Assembly (NCBI RefSeq): GCF_001422545.1
Contig: NZ_LMLE01000008.1
Coordinates: 51,946-115,945 of the forward strand
Length of the DNA stretch: 64,000 nt
Direction: 5' to 3'
Origin: Pedobacter sp. Leaf41
Lineage (GTDB): Bacteria > Bacteroidota > Bacteroidia > Sphingobacteriales > Sphingobacteriaceae
In this document: positions 42,470-52,310 of the stretch, in pieces
How the letters are laid out: every line of letters begins with the position of its first letter
Position numbering within the stretch: the first letter of the stretch is position 1
The notes under the pieces: generated by a model
Databases searched by the model: none
Seen by the model: only the letters and a program-made list of their open reading frames with translations
What the model was told of the DNA's origin: nothing
Program-made: the position numbers and the translations under genes

Positions 42470-44023
42470 TTATTTTTCCCAAAAAATCTTATTGGTAAAA
42501 ATGTCAATAATAGGCACATTGGCACCGTTGTTTGCTAGCTCATTTTGAGGATAGGGGATACGTAACGGTAATTTACCTCCACTAGCATTATTAATACCAA
42601 CAGGCAAGTTGGAAGGAAACCCAGTCCGACGATATTCTGTCCATGCCTCGTGGCCATTGAAGCCATTGTTTGCAATCCACTTTTGAGTGATAATCGCTTC
42701 AAATTGTTTATCTGGAGTTCCAGCAACAGCCCAATTAACTAACGGCTGTGTAGAAGTGGTGTAATAGGTTGTAGCTGCTGCCGCTGTAGAGCCTAAAATC
42801 TTGAAAGACTCTTGAATTCCGGCTTGATATGCTGCTTGAGCACCTGCGTTTCCTCCTGGAAGGTAGCCTTTCAACATAGCTTCAGCTTGTAGAAAAAAGC
42901 CTTCCGCTGCAGTCATTAAATACGCTGGTTTAGAAAAGCCGCTATTAGCACTTGAAGGTAATACCCCAGCACCAACCGCCGAATAGTTATCTTTTTTAGT
43001 GGTCGTTGTTGCTGTTGTTCCTGGATATACTCCAACATAGATAGCTCCTGGTGCTACCGGTGTAACTGCAGGTCTGTAAAGCAAGCCTACACGTGGATCA
43101 TTATTAGCTAACAAAAAGTCAACTGCGTACTTATTACCTCTGGTTGCTTGATAACTTGATGTTTCTGCACCATTAACTTGGAAGCCAATTGCACCATATA
43201 ATGGATTATACTTCCCGGCCTGATTAAAATAGCCCGGATTAACGCCTACATTCTCTCCCGCAGCCAGAAAAGACTTACCTGCTAAAGTCGCAAATCCCGC
43301 AGCTACCTTGGTTGCTCTAGACTGAATCAAAGATTGTCTTAAAAGAACACGAAGCTTTAATGTATTAGCAAATCTTATCCATTTATTCATTGCAACGGTT
43401 GGAGCTGTTGTGATTGAACCATTACCAAAAATGATGTCACTTGATGTAGAAGGATTATCGCCTGTTGCTGTAGTATTGATAATGGCAATACTTGCATCAA
43501 TAGTAGAAAGTATTCCATCATATATATCTTCAGCTTTATCATATTTTGCAGATAATAAATCTGTACCCTTCAAAGCGTCCTTGTAAGGAACATCTCCCCA
43601 AGTATCAACTAACAATTGAAAATTATAAGCCTGCATAATTTTTGCAATTGCCTGGGCATTTACTTTTCCGTTAATTGTTGATTGAGTCTCTACATATTTT
43701 AGGTCGTTTAATGCGTCTGCGTAAAGTGTTGTCCATACTCCATCATATGTAGATGATGTGAAGGCATACGTTTCCTGTGGTTGGTAGAATGCAAAGTCAG
43801 GAGACTGAGCCCAATTCCCAGCTAACAAATTACCCAGTATATTAAAGTTGTTGTTTACAACAGTCCCTGTCGAAGCTAAGGCCGCAGGCAGTACAAGTTC
43901 TGGAGTAGTAGTTGTTGGTGTATTTGGATTACTATTAATATCCAAAAAGTTTTTTTCACAACCACTTAGCGAGACTGCTAATGATAAAAAGGCTACTCCC
44001 TTTATGATATTTTTGATTTTCAT
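42470..44023 (-). CDS. SusD-like (SusD_2 type) nutrient-binding lipoprotein (pair 4)
   Basis: 517 aa with lipobox LAVSLSGC (Cys about 22) and EKNFLDINSNPNTPTTTTPE, the start typical of the second SusD family (PF12771). Further signs are ILGNLLAGNWAQSPDF at about 63 and AIAKIMQAYNFQLLVDTWGD, with WGDVPY, a family hallmark. It belongs to a different SusD branch from pairs 1-3. It is the surface lid for the SusC 20 nt upstream. SusD_2 members are often linked with peptide or unclassified uptake, so a non-glycan ligand is possible. Confidence 0.94.
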   Translation of the reverse strand: MKIKNIIKGVAFLSLAVSLSGCEKNFLDINSNPNTPTTTTPELVLPAALASTGTVVNNNFNILGNLLAGNWAQSPDFAFYQPQETYAFTSSTYDGVWTTLYADALNDLKYVETQSTINGKVNAQAIAKIMQAYNFQLLVDTWGDVPYKDALKGTDLLSAKYDKAEDIYDGILSTIDASIAIINTTATGDNPSTSSDIIFGNGSITTAPTVAMNKWIRFANTLKLRVLLRQSLIQSRATKVAAGFATLAGKSFLAAGENVGVNPGYFNQAGKYNPLYGAIGFQVNGAETSSYQATRGNKYAVDFLLANNDPRVGLLYRPAVTPVAPGAIYVGVYPGTTATTTTKKDNYSAVGAGVLPSSANSGFSKPAYLMTAAEGFFLQAEAMLKGYLPGGNAGAQAAYQAGIQESFKILGSTAAAATTYYTTSTQPLVNWAVAGTPDKQFEAIITQKWIANNGFNGHEAWTEYRRTGFPSNLPVGINNASGGKLPLRIPYPQNELANNGANVPIIDIFTNKIFWEK

Positions 44024-44043
44024 TTTCTTAGATTTTATTATAA

Positions 44044-47000
44044 CTAAAAACTAGCACTTAAGGTAATACCAAAGGTACGTGTAGAAGGTATACTAGTAAA
44101 TTCTCTTCCTTGTGAATTGTTGGTACCGAAAATACTTGCCTCAGGATCTACATAAATATTTGATTTTGGAGTCCATAATAAAATATTTGCACCAGATACA
44201 GCAACGCTTACTCTTCCAAAAGGAGTTTTATTTAATAAATTAGCAGGTAGTCTATATGTTAAAGAGATATCTCTTAACTTCAAGAATGCTGCGTCGATAA
44301 TATTGGATTCTGCAATTTGGGCATAATTTCCGTACCAAAAATCATAACTACCGCTACGTGTTTTTACTGAAGTATTCGGGATAAAATTACCAGAATTTAA
44401 CGGAGATTCTATTACTGAATTAGGGTAAACAAATGGCTGACGGCCATATTCAACAGTTTCTAAGCTCGAGCCTGTAAAGGTAAGTTGGCTTTTTGTTCCT
44501 GAAAAAAGTACATTTCCTGAACGAAAATCCAAAGTTGTGGAAAGAGAAAACGCTTTATAAGAGATTGTATTGTTAAATCCTAAAATATGTTTAGGATTAA
44601 CTTGTCCTAAATTTCTCAACGTTGGATCTTTTCTAATAAAACCAGTGGTTGCATCTACAACAACCCTACCTTCTGAATCTCTTAAATATGCTCCCCCAAC
44701 CAACGAGATTGGTTGTCCAACAATTGCTGTAGGAACAGGATCACCACCACCAAGCGATAACTGCTTAGAATCCTGATATAATGACTCAACTATATTTTTA
44801 TTGTTTGTATAAGTAAAACTAAAATTCCAAGAAAAACCATCGCGGTTTGCGAAAGGGTTACCTTTCAACGCCACCTCAATACCTTTGTTTGTAACTAAAC
44901 CAGCATTAACAGTTGCAGCGGTGAAACCTGTTGATGATGCCACACCAATGTTAATGATTTGACCATCCGTTTTAGTATTGTAATAAGTAAAGTCTAAACC
45001 TAACTTATCTTTCAAAAATGACAATTCAGCTCCAACCTCAAATGCCTTTGTAAATTCAGGTTTCAAGTTTGGATTTGGCGTTGTATTAGATAACGAGAAA
45101 GCTGCAAGTGAGCTATAAGGGAAGTTGGTAGCTGGACCAAATGTTGGCTGCAAGCTATATGCAGCGGCATCAGACCCTACTTTAGAATAACTTGCTCTAA
45201 TTTTCGCATAAGATAACACGTCATTATCTTTTAATGACTCTATTGCTGAAGTAGGAATGAAACTTAAATTTACAGAAGGATAGAAATATGAATTATTATC
45301 TTCAGGAAGAGTAGAAGAAATATCATTTCTTAAAGTTCCGTTTAAGAATAAATAATTCCTATATCCTACGGTTAAATCTCCTGCCCATCCGATTAAACGC
45401 TTCTTATTAATGCTTTCACTACCTCCTAATTCTCCTACTCTATTAGAGAGATTGAAAAAACCTGGTGTAGAAAGCGCACTTGCTGAAGCAGTTAAATTCC
45501 GAGTATCTACCTGGCGAACGTTGTTCAATAGAATTAATGTAGCATTGAAATCTTTATTCAAATCCTTTTTAAATGTTAGCAATAAGTCTGAGTTCATAAT
45601 CCTGTTTGAAAATGCATTTTCAGTTATTGCGCCTGGAGTTGCAGTTGGACGTTGTCCTGCACCAAAGGTTGTTTTTTCAAATGTTGATTTCGTTCTGCTA
45701 GAAGCATAATCAGTTCCCAATCTCCAGGTAACATTCAACCATTTAGTTGGATCGTAACCTACTTGGAAACTACCTAGAAAACGATCTAGATTATCAGCAT
45801 ATCTATTGTTAGCTATATTGTAGTAAGGGTTAGGCTGATATCCATTGAAATATCCCTGTGTAGTAGCAAACTCATAGTTTTTCCAATCTTTGAAGTCTTC
45901 AAGATTGATCTGACGACTGGTATTCAAAACAGCATCCATAACACTATTATTTCCACCACCAACGAAAGAGGTATTAGTTAGGTTCTTATTGTAACTGATG
46001 TTAGCACTTACGTTGAAATTATTAGCCAACTTAGTAGCTCCAGATAATTTGAATGTGTTTCTTCTAAACTTGTCGCCAGGAACAACACCTTTAACTTCGT
46101 TGTCAGAAAGTGAGGCATAAAATGAGCCTTTTTCACTTCCACCTTGAAATGAAACTGAATTCTGAAAATTTGTTCCTGTATCGAAGAAGTTTTTGATGTT
46201 ATCTTCAACAGCACTGTAAGGAATCATTAGTTTATTACCATTAGCAAGAGTAGGACCAGACTGAACGATAGAACCGTCTAATTTTGGGCCCCAGTTTGTG
46301 TTCTCGATTGGATCATATTCTGTAACAGACACACCATTAACAATACCCGTTTCATAACCAGAACCGTACTCGTTTTGAACTTTTGGTAATTTTTGAACGT
46401 TATCTATTTGGAAAGTTGAAACAACATTGATTTCCATTTTTTTATTTCTAGAAGCTGCATCCTTTCCTGTTTTTGTTGTTATGATTATCGCTCCATTTAC
46501 ACCTTGAGAACCGTATAATGCGGCAGCATTCGCTCCTTTTAAAACCGTCACAGATTCAATGTCATCAGGATTAATATCACCTACCCGGTTTCCAACGTCA
46601 ACTTGATTTGCTGATGTTGAAGAAGGCTGTCTAGCACCGTTATCAATAGGAACTCCGTCAATCACAAATAATGGCTGTTGTTCGCCCTGTAAAGACCTGA
46701 TACCTCTCATAGTAATACGTGTTGCAGTGTTAACACCACCACTCGAACGACCAATTTGAACTCCAGCAGTTTTACCGGTTAATCCATTTATTAAGTTGGT
46801 CTGTCTACCATTTGTTAAGTCCTGTGCCTTAACAACATCAGCAGAATAACCTAGTGACGCTCTATCTTTTTCTATACCGACAGCGGTTACAACCACTTCA
46901 TTAAGAACTTTGGCGTCTGAAATCAGACTAATATTAATTATTGAAGCCGAACCAAGTGATTTTGTCTGCTTTACATAGCCAATATAGCTGAATTCAAGCG

Positions 47001-47208
47001 AAGTCGCAGTACTTGGAACTCTTAGAGAGTACTTACCATCAGCACCTGTTACCGTGCCACCGGCTGCACCTAGGATTTTTACACTTACCCCTGGGATAGG
47101 CTGCTTGTCATCCGAGGAAGTAACTGTTCCTGTGATTGTTCGGTCTTGAGCCATTGCAGTTACTGAAATGAACATCAAGATGAACAAACTTTGTAGAAGT
47201 TTTTTCAT
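44044..47208 (-). CDS. SusC/RagA TonB-linked outer membrane protein (pair 4)
   Basis: 1054 aa with signal peptide, carboxypeptidase-regulatory-like domain, a plug with TMRGIRSLQGEQQPLFVIDG and SVTVLKGANAAALYGSQGVN, and a barrel ending RTFGITLSASF. The plug opens VVVTAVGIEKDRASLGYSAD, which marks the SusC subgroup usually paired with SusD_2 lipoproteins, consistent with its partner. No STN domain. It lies 354 nt after the M14 carboxypeptidase gene in the same direction. Confidence 0.96.
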   Translation of the reverse strand: MKKLLQSLFILMFISVTAMAQDRTITGTVTSSDDKQPIPGVSVKILGAAGGTVTGADGKYSLRVPSTATSLEFSYIGYVKQTKSLGSASIINISLISDAKVLNEVVVTAVGIEKDRASLGYSADVVKAQDLTNGRQTNLINGLTGKTAGVQIGRSSGGVNTATRITMRGIRSLQGEQQPLFVIDGVPIDNGARQPSSTSANQVDVGNRVGDINPDDIESVTVLKGANAAALYGSQGVNGAIIITTKTGKDAASRNKKMEINVVSTFQIDNVQKLPKVQNEYGSGYETGIVNGVSVTEYDPIENTNWGPKLDGSIVQSGPTLANGNKLMIPYSAVEDNIKNFFDTGTNFQNSVSFQGGSEKGSFYASLSDNEVKGVVPGDKFRRNTFKLSGATKLANNFNVSANISYNKNLTNTSFVGGGNNSVMDAVLNTSRQINLEDFKDWKNYEFATTQGYFNGYQPNPYYNIANNRYADNLDRFLGSFQVGYDPTKWLNVTWRLGTDYASSRTKSTFEKTTFGAGQRPTATPGAITENAFSNRIMNSDLLLTFKKDLNKDFNATLILLNNVRQVDTRNLTASASALSTPGFFNLSNRVGELGGSESINKKRLIGWAGDLTVGYRNYLFLNGTLRNDISSTLPEDNNSYFYPSVNLSFIPTSAIESLKDNDVLSYAKIRASYSKVGSDAAAYSLQPTFGPATNFPYSSLAAFSLSNTTPNPNLKPEFTKAFEVGAELSFLKDKLGLDFTYYNTKTDGQIINIGVASSTGFTAATVNAGLVTNKGIEVALKGNPFANRDGFSWNFSFTYTNNKNIVESLYQDSKQLSLGGGDPVPTAIVGQPISLVGGAYLRDSEGRVVVDATTGFIRKDPTLRNLGQVNPKHILGFNNTISYKAFSLSTTLDFRSGNVLFSGTKSQLTFTGSSLETVEYGRQPFVYPNSVIESPLNSGNFIPNTSVKTRSGSYDFWYGNYAQIAESNIIDAAFLKLRDISLTYRLPANLLNKTPFGRVSVAVSGANILLWTPKSNIYVDPEASIFGTNNSQGREFTSIPSTRTFGITLSASF

Positions 47209-47562
47209 TTTTACGAAATAAGTTAGTTAATGATTAATGATTGGCCTAATTTAAGAGTTGTTGAGCACGTTAGAAAATTTTTCTTAACATATTTTAACAT
47301 AGTATTAATCTTGCTCTAATAAAAGAACCGAAACAATCATAAGAAATTAATAATCAAGATATTACAATTTGACCCACCTGTAATCAATGAATAGATTTAC
47401 GAGTTTTGTGTTGGCTAATTTCACTTATGGGATCAAAATAAACCAGTATTATCAGAATTTAGCAGTCAATTATGAGCGAATTTTTCCCTATCGTTGATAA
47501 AAATCAAGATAAGAACACTAGTAATTAGATAAGAATGTAACTAACTGCAATTGATCATATTA
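47209..47562. other. Leader between M14 peptidase and Sus pair 4
   Basis: AT-rich region with no gene, no clear terminator hairpin after the M14 gene and no good TAnnTTTG box, so I cannot say whether pair 4 has its own promoter. Confidence 0.45.
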
Positions 47563-50058
47563 CTAATAACTACAAAATAGAATATTACCGAAAAGTGTCT
47601 TGCCACCTTCCCAAAAGTTTCTAAAAAGCGGATCGTTTGCTAAATAAACTACCTGGCCTTTACCAAAATCCTGAACGCCAATCAGCAAACCTGATTTTAA
47701 CTCCTCTCTTACCTTTTTACCGACTACACCCGCCATTAAACTTTTATCATTTACCTGGCCAACATTCCAGCCTTTTGTAAAAGGCTCATAAATTCTGCGA
47801 TCTGTTTTTAGCGTATAGTAAAATTTACCCAAACCGTAGGAGAAGGGGTGAGATGCATCTAAATTTACTTTATAGATTGCCCCTGGAATGGCAAATTCAA
47901 AATCATCTTTGTCTTTGTTTTTAAACAGAAGTTTACTTGGTTCCGGCTTTTCATCCTTTTTAACCACCGCTTCCTTCTTTTTGATATCAAAACCTTTTTT
48001 CTCCAGAACGCTCTCTATCGCATCTTCCATTAAAATCAATTTTCCTCCTTTATTTAACCAGGCGGTTAAGCCGTCCCCTATAAAAGAACCATAACTTCCA
48101 TCAGGAAGAATCAAAGTATTTACCTTATTAATATCTAAATTATTGATATCCTTCGCGTTAATAATACTTGGCGAAAGATTTAAATCATGCTCCAAATAAA
48201 ACCATGCCTCGCCAAAAGCTAAAGAGGAAACTTCATTTCCTGATGCAATTGCAATTTTAGGCTGTTTTAAAATAGGATAAACATTCGAACCAAAGTCTTT
48301 ACCTTTTTCTACAAAACCACTGGTTATGCCTCTTATGGGTTTATCAAACTGCTTTGCCACCGCTACGACCTTATCTTTTAAACCTTTAACCGTCTTTTCG
48401 TTTTCAGTTCTTAAAACAATTAATGTTCCGGCAGGATAATCTCTACCAGCTACCGTGAAGCCTTGATCTGATTGCCTCACTTTTATATTTTCTTTCTGTA
48501 AATTAATTAAAACACCAGCATCTTCGGCTGATCCCCAGGAAAATAACCAAGCTAGGGGTTTGTCTATGTCGTTAGATGTTGGGTCGGCGACAGATAGATC
48601 AGCATATTTCCCCTTAAAACTTTCTTTACTGGCATAAGCCTTTAAACCGTATACATAGGGAAGCGCCCAGGCTGTTATATCATAGGTGTTTGAGTCGGTA
48701 ACAAAAGTTTGGGGCTCCAGCAACACATTGGCCAGTACTGCTCTAGGCTGTTGAATATTTACGATTAAGTCGTTTCGATCGATCGAGAAATTCTCCTCTT
48801 TTTGGGTATCGTAGTCATATCCTCTACCCGATTTGTCTGCGCCATAAGCAAACTGAATTTTATTTTTACTTAACAGTTCCGCCAATTTTTTTAATCTGGA
48901 AACATTACTTGCCTTAATGATATAGGTTTTGTAAGCTCCCGGAGCTGCTATCAATTCTTGCTGGAAGTATTTTTTATATTCCTCCATTAACTTCGCCTGA
49001 TTTTGAGAAGATACTTCGACTGTTGACATGCCAGTTGCGAAATGATGGGCAATTCTGTCTTTCAATGTAAGCGTATCACCATCATTTGTAACCACAGATA
49101 AACCCGCCCTAATCCCGCCTTGCTCATAAGTCATACCGATTGAGCCGTTATACAAGGGGTAAGTATCGCCGTAAGATGGGTAAAGTAAGTCGAACCGCTC
49201 TTTGGTAAAATACTGCCAACCTTCAGCATCGAAGTACTTAGCATTATTTTTTCCTACAACTACCTGAAAACTTCTTTGCCAGGGGGTAATATCCTGATGA
49301 ACGGGTTCGGCCGCTGGCGCAAAATAGTAAGGTTCGTTATAGCTCTGTTCATGAAAATCGACATGAACCTGAGGCATCCACTCATTGTAAAGTGCTAAAC
49401 GCTGTTTACTTTCCAGTTGGGTTTGCCAGGCCCAATCTCGGTTTAAGTCAAAGTAATAATGATTTGGCCTTCCACCTGGCCATGGCTCAATGTGCTCTCG
49501 GGAAGCGGGATCGGAATTAGGCGTTTTGCCAACTACACTATTAAAGTAATTTACATAACGGTCTCTCCCATCAGGATTTAAGCACGGATCTATCACTACA
49601 ACTGTATTTTTTAGCCAATTATTGGCTTCCACATTTTTGCCCGATGAAAGCGTATAAAGCATTTTCATCGAAGTTTCAGTAGAATTTGCTTCATTTCCAT
49701 GCACATTGTAGCTCAGCCAAACGATGGCAGGTTGTGCTTTTATATCAACTGTTTGATCTGCACCCGTACCCAACTTTAAGTTGTTGGTTCTAATTTGCTC
49801 TAATCGGGCAATGTTTTCAGGCGCCGATATTATGGCAACCAATAGCGGTCTACCTTCATTTGTTTTTCCGTATTCGATTAATTTAATGTTTTTTGGAGAA
49901 GCAACAGCAGTCTGTTTAAAGTAATCGGCTACTTTATAATGTGGTGTAAAATGCGTACCAAGCTCATATCCTAAAAACTCATCAGGTGATTTGATTTGGG
50001 CATTCAAAACCAAAACAGAAGCCATAAAAACCAGACAGAATGTTATGCTTTTTTTCAT
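47563..50058 (-). CDS. Secreted M14 zinc carboxypeptidase
   Basis: 831 aa with a signal peptide (about 20 residues, ending LNAQ). Zinc ligands are NVHGNEANSTE (His and Glu, about 115-118) and the VHVDFHE region (about 230). Also visible are DPCLNPDGRDRYV and the likely catalytic Glu in MTYEQGG (about 310), all M14 features. The C-terminal half (about 400-831) is a long extension with a glutamine-amidotransferase-like appearance (LILPDGSYGSFIGDG, WLNKGGKLILMED). It trims peptides in the periplasm or at the surface. As the gene upstream of four Sus pairs it may supply peptides to them. That link is inferred. Confidence 0.9.
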   Translation of the reverse strand: MKKSITFCLVFMASVLVLNAQIKSPDEFLGYELGTHFTPHYKVADYFKQTAVASPKNIKLIEYGKTNEGRPLLVAIISAPENIARLEQIRTNNLKLGTGADQTVDIKAQPAIVWLSYNVHGNEANSTETSMKMLYTLSSGKNVEANNWLKNTVVVIDPCLNPDGRDRYVNYFNSVVGKTPNSDPASREHIEPWPGGRPNHYYFDLNRDWAWQTQLESKQRLALYNEWMPQVHVDFHEQSYNEPYYFAPAAEPVHQDITPWQRSFQVVVGKNNAKYFDAEGWQYFTKERFDLLYPSYGDTYPLYNGSIGMTYEQGGIRAGLSVVTNDGDTLTLKDRIAHHFATGMSTVEVSSQNQAKLMEEYKKYFQQELIAAPGAYKTYIIKASNVSRLKKLAELLSKNKIQFAYGADKSGRGYDYDTQKEENFSIDRNDLIVNIQQPRAVLANVLLEPQTFVTDSNTYDITAWALPYVYGLKAYASKESFKGKYADLSVADPTSNDIDKPLAWLFSWGSAEDAGVLINLQKENIKVRQSDQGFTVAGRDYPAGTLIVLRTENEKTVKGLKDKVVAVAKQFDKPIRGITSGFVEKGKDFGSNVYPILKQPKIAIASGNEVSSLAFGEAWFYLEHDLNLSPSIINAKDINNLDINKVNTLILPDGSYGSFIGDGLTAWLNKGGKLILMEDAIESVLEKKGFDIKKKEAVVKKDEKPEPSKLLFKNKDKDDFEFAIPGAIYKVNLDASHPFSYGLGKFYYTLKTDRRIYEPFTKGWNVGQVNDKSLMAGVVGKKVREELKSGLLIGVQDFGKGQVVYLANDPLFRNFWEGGKTLFGNILFCSY

Positions 50059-50085
50059 AAAACAATTAAATTTTATCTAATGTAG

Positions 50086-50093
50086 TAATTTTG
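50086..50093 (+). promoter_or_regulatory. Candidate -7 box of murF
   Basis: TAATTTTG fits TAnnTTTG and lies 52 nt before the murF ATG, within the 87-nt divergent spacer shared with the M14 gene. No matching -33 box is visible. Confidence 0.35.
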
Positions 50094-50145
50094 CTTTTTG
50101 TTATTGCTAAACCTTAATTTTACAGCATAATTATTAACAATAAAG

Positions 50146-51447
50146 ATGATTACAACAGCCGAATTATACCAGCACTTCCTTAACAATCCGCTTATCTCAA
50201 CTGATACCAGAAATATTTCTGATGGCTGCATCTTCTTTGCTTTGAAAGGCGATAATTTTAATGCCAATACTTTTTCAGCACAAGCTATTGAGAAAGGTGC
50301 TTCTTTTGCTGTAGTAGACGAGAAAGAGTTTGCTGTAAATCAAAGCTGCTTATTAGTTGATGATGTTCTTCTCACCTTACAGGATTTAGCTCGGTATCAC
50401 CGCAAACAATTAAACATTCCAGTAATTGGTTTAACTGGGAGCAACGGAAAAACAACAAGTAAGGAGTTGGTTAATGCTGTTTTAGCAGAGCAATATAAAA
50501 CTTTTGCAACATATGGCAATCTAAATAACCACATTGGCGTTCCACTTTCCATCTTAGCCATTACCAACGACGTTGAAATTGCGGTGATAGAAATGGGTGC
50601 AAACCATCAAAAAGAAATAGAATTGCTTTGTACCATTGCCCAACCTACTCACGGCATTATTACTAACGTAGGCATGGCGCATTTAGATGGGTTTGGCGGT
50701 TTTGAAGGCGTAAAGAAAGGCAAAGCAGAACTTTATGCTTACCTTAAAGAAAACAATGGCTACACTTTTATTAATAGAGATAATACTTATTTACTAGAAA
50801 TGAGTGCTCAAGCAGGCTTAAGCAAACTGATTTATTATGGCACTGAAAATGGCAACACCATAAAAGGAATCTTAAAAAGCAGTGATCCTTTAATTGAAGT
50901 GGAATGGACCAATCACGATGTATCAACGGCAGTAAAAACCAATTTAACCGGCAGTTATAATTTTGAGAACATTCTGGCTGCAATTTGCATTGGCGATTTT
51001 TTTGACATGAGTCCTGAAGATATTAATTGTGGGCTTGCCAACTATCAGCCGAAAAATAACCGCTCTCAGTTAACGAAAACCGATAGCAATACCGTGATTT
51101 GTGATTTTTACAATGCAAACCCAAGCAGTATGATGGCGGCTTTAAATAATATTTCTGTATTATCTGCTGATCAGAAGACAGCTATTTTAGGAGATATGTT
51201 TGAGCTTGGGCCAGAATCTGCTATACAACACGAATTAGTTGCAAAACAAGCTACTCAAAGCGGTTTAAACAAGGTTATTTTTATAGGCCGCCATTTTTAT
51301 GCTTTCAAAGATCAGTTTAAAGGAATCTTCTTTGAAACTCCAGTTGAAGCATCTCTTTATTTACAGGAAAACGCAATTGAGGATAATCTCGTATTATTAA
51401 AAGGTTCAAGAGGAATGAAACTAGAAAGCTTATTACAATATTTTTAG
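50146..51447 (+). CDS. murF: UDP-MurNAc-tripeptide:D-Ala-D-Ala ligase
   Basis: 433 aa, normal MurF length. The N-terminal domain has STDTRNISDGCIFFALKGDN. The central ATP-binding domain has GLTGSNGKTTSKELV (P-loop) and VIEMGANHQKEIELLCTIAQ, then PTHGIITNVGMAHLDGFGG. The C-terminal domain has FYNANPSSMMAALN and ILGDMFELG. It adds D-Ala-D-Ala to UDP-MurNAc-tripeptide, the last cytoplasmic step of peptidoglycan precursor synthesis. It is apparently monocistronic, away from other mur genes. Confidence 0.96.
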   Translation: MITTAELYQHFLNNPLISTDTRNISDGCIFFALKGDNFNANTFSAQAIEKGASFAVVDEKEFAVNQSCLLVDDVLLTLQDLARYHRKQLNIPVIGLTGSNGKTTSKELVNAVLAEQYKTFATYGNLNNHIGVPLSILAITNDVEIAVIEMGANHQKEIELLCTIAQPTHGIITNVGMAHLDGFGGFEGVKKGKAELYAYLKENNGYTFINRDNTYLLEMSAQAGLSKLIYYGTENGNTIKGILKSSDPLIEVEWTNHDVSTAVKTNLTGSYNFENILAAICIGDFFDMSPEDINCGLANYQPKNNRSQLTKTDSNTVICDFYNANPSSMMAALNNISVLSADQKTAILGDMFELGPESAIQHELVAKQATQSGLNKVIFIGRHFYAFKDQFKGIFFETPVEASLYLQENAIEDNLVLLKGSRGMKLESLLQYF

Positions 51448-51818
51448 ATTAAAGCCCGGGAAGAATTTTTTGTCTAAGGATAATATTTTAAGTAATCACA
51501 TTCGCAGTTCCACAAAATTGACTAAACTTCTGCCAAACTCATCAAATAACGTCGTTGGCCGGCAGATTATTTATTTAGGAAACCATCCGAATATAATTTA
51601 GTAGATACTCATATTGGAGAGAAGAAAAGATGTTGAAATGCTAACTATTGCGATGGACGTAAGACGCATTTGCTTCGGACTTTGTTCGGACCTGTGACAA
51701 TTGGAGCCGACTAAAGTCCGTCTCAACTTCGAATTAAATTAATGCTAAAACATAAGGCTTCGCCTAGCGTATATTAATCACTTAGCTTACCATTAGGCAA
51801 TAAGCTTACAGATGTTTT
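51448..51818. other. Intergenic, no gene seen
   Basis: 371 nt between convergent murF and gldH. There is a loose inverted relation between CTTCGGACTTTGTTCGG and CCGACTAAAGTCCG (about 51670-51722), but no clean terminator and no open frame. Confidence 0.45.
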
Positions 51819-52310
51819 TTATTTCTGAGCCTCCTCCACCAAAATCCCAACGTCGCTAACTTCCACTAAGGGGTTATCACGCATATTTTGTTCGATTTCA
51901 ATTTCAAACTTTCCATTTCTCGGGAAACGATGGTTTTCTAGCAATGGTAAAGTGTAATTGAATAGATTTCCCGATCCACTACCTAACCATTCGCCATCTT
52001 TTTTAGCCAATTGAAATTCAAACCGTTGATTGACCATTGCTTTTCCATCTTTAAAATGAGCCAAAATAAAAATGTTCGAATATTTATACTCAGCGGTATG
52101 CCTCAACTTAAAATAAACATTATAGGCTTTTGTATTATCTTTTATTTCAAATGCTGTAGTAATATGATTGCGATAAGTCCATTTGCGATCAGGAATTTCT
52201 ACATTGCTATCAATAACACTCGACGTACATCCTGTAAAAAACGATGCGACCAAAAGAAAGCTCAATAAAAAAGCTGTTTTATTCAGAAGCAGGTTTATTC
52301 TCTGAGCCAT
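51819..52310 (-). CDS. gldH: Gliding motility lipoprotein GldH
   Basis: 163 aa from ATG 52310 (MAQRINLLLNKTAFLLSFLL, lipobox Cys28 in FFTGC). The frame to 52394 would only extend into the upstream gene. The body matches GldH: RKWTYRNHITTAFEIKDNTK, then YNVYFKLRHTAEYKYSNIFI and the LLENHRFPRNGKFEIEIEQNM end. GldH supports the type IX secretion/gliding machinery in Bacteroidota. Its ATG lies inside the ricT gene (32-nt overlap), so it is coupled to it. Confidence 0.9.
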   Translation of the reverse strand: MAQRINLLLNKTAFLLSFLLVASFFTGCTSSVIDSNVEIPDRKWTYRNHITTAFEIKDNTKAYNVYFKLRHTAEYKYSNIFILAHFKDGKAMVNQRFEFQLAKKDGEWLGSGSGNLFNYTLPLLENHRFPRNGKFEIEIEQNMRDNPLVEVSDVGILVEEAQK

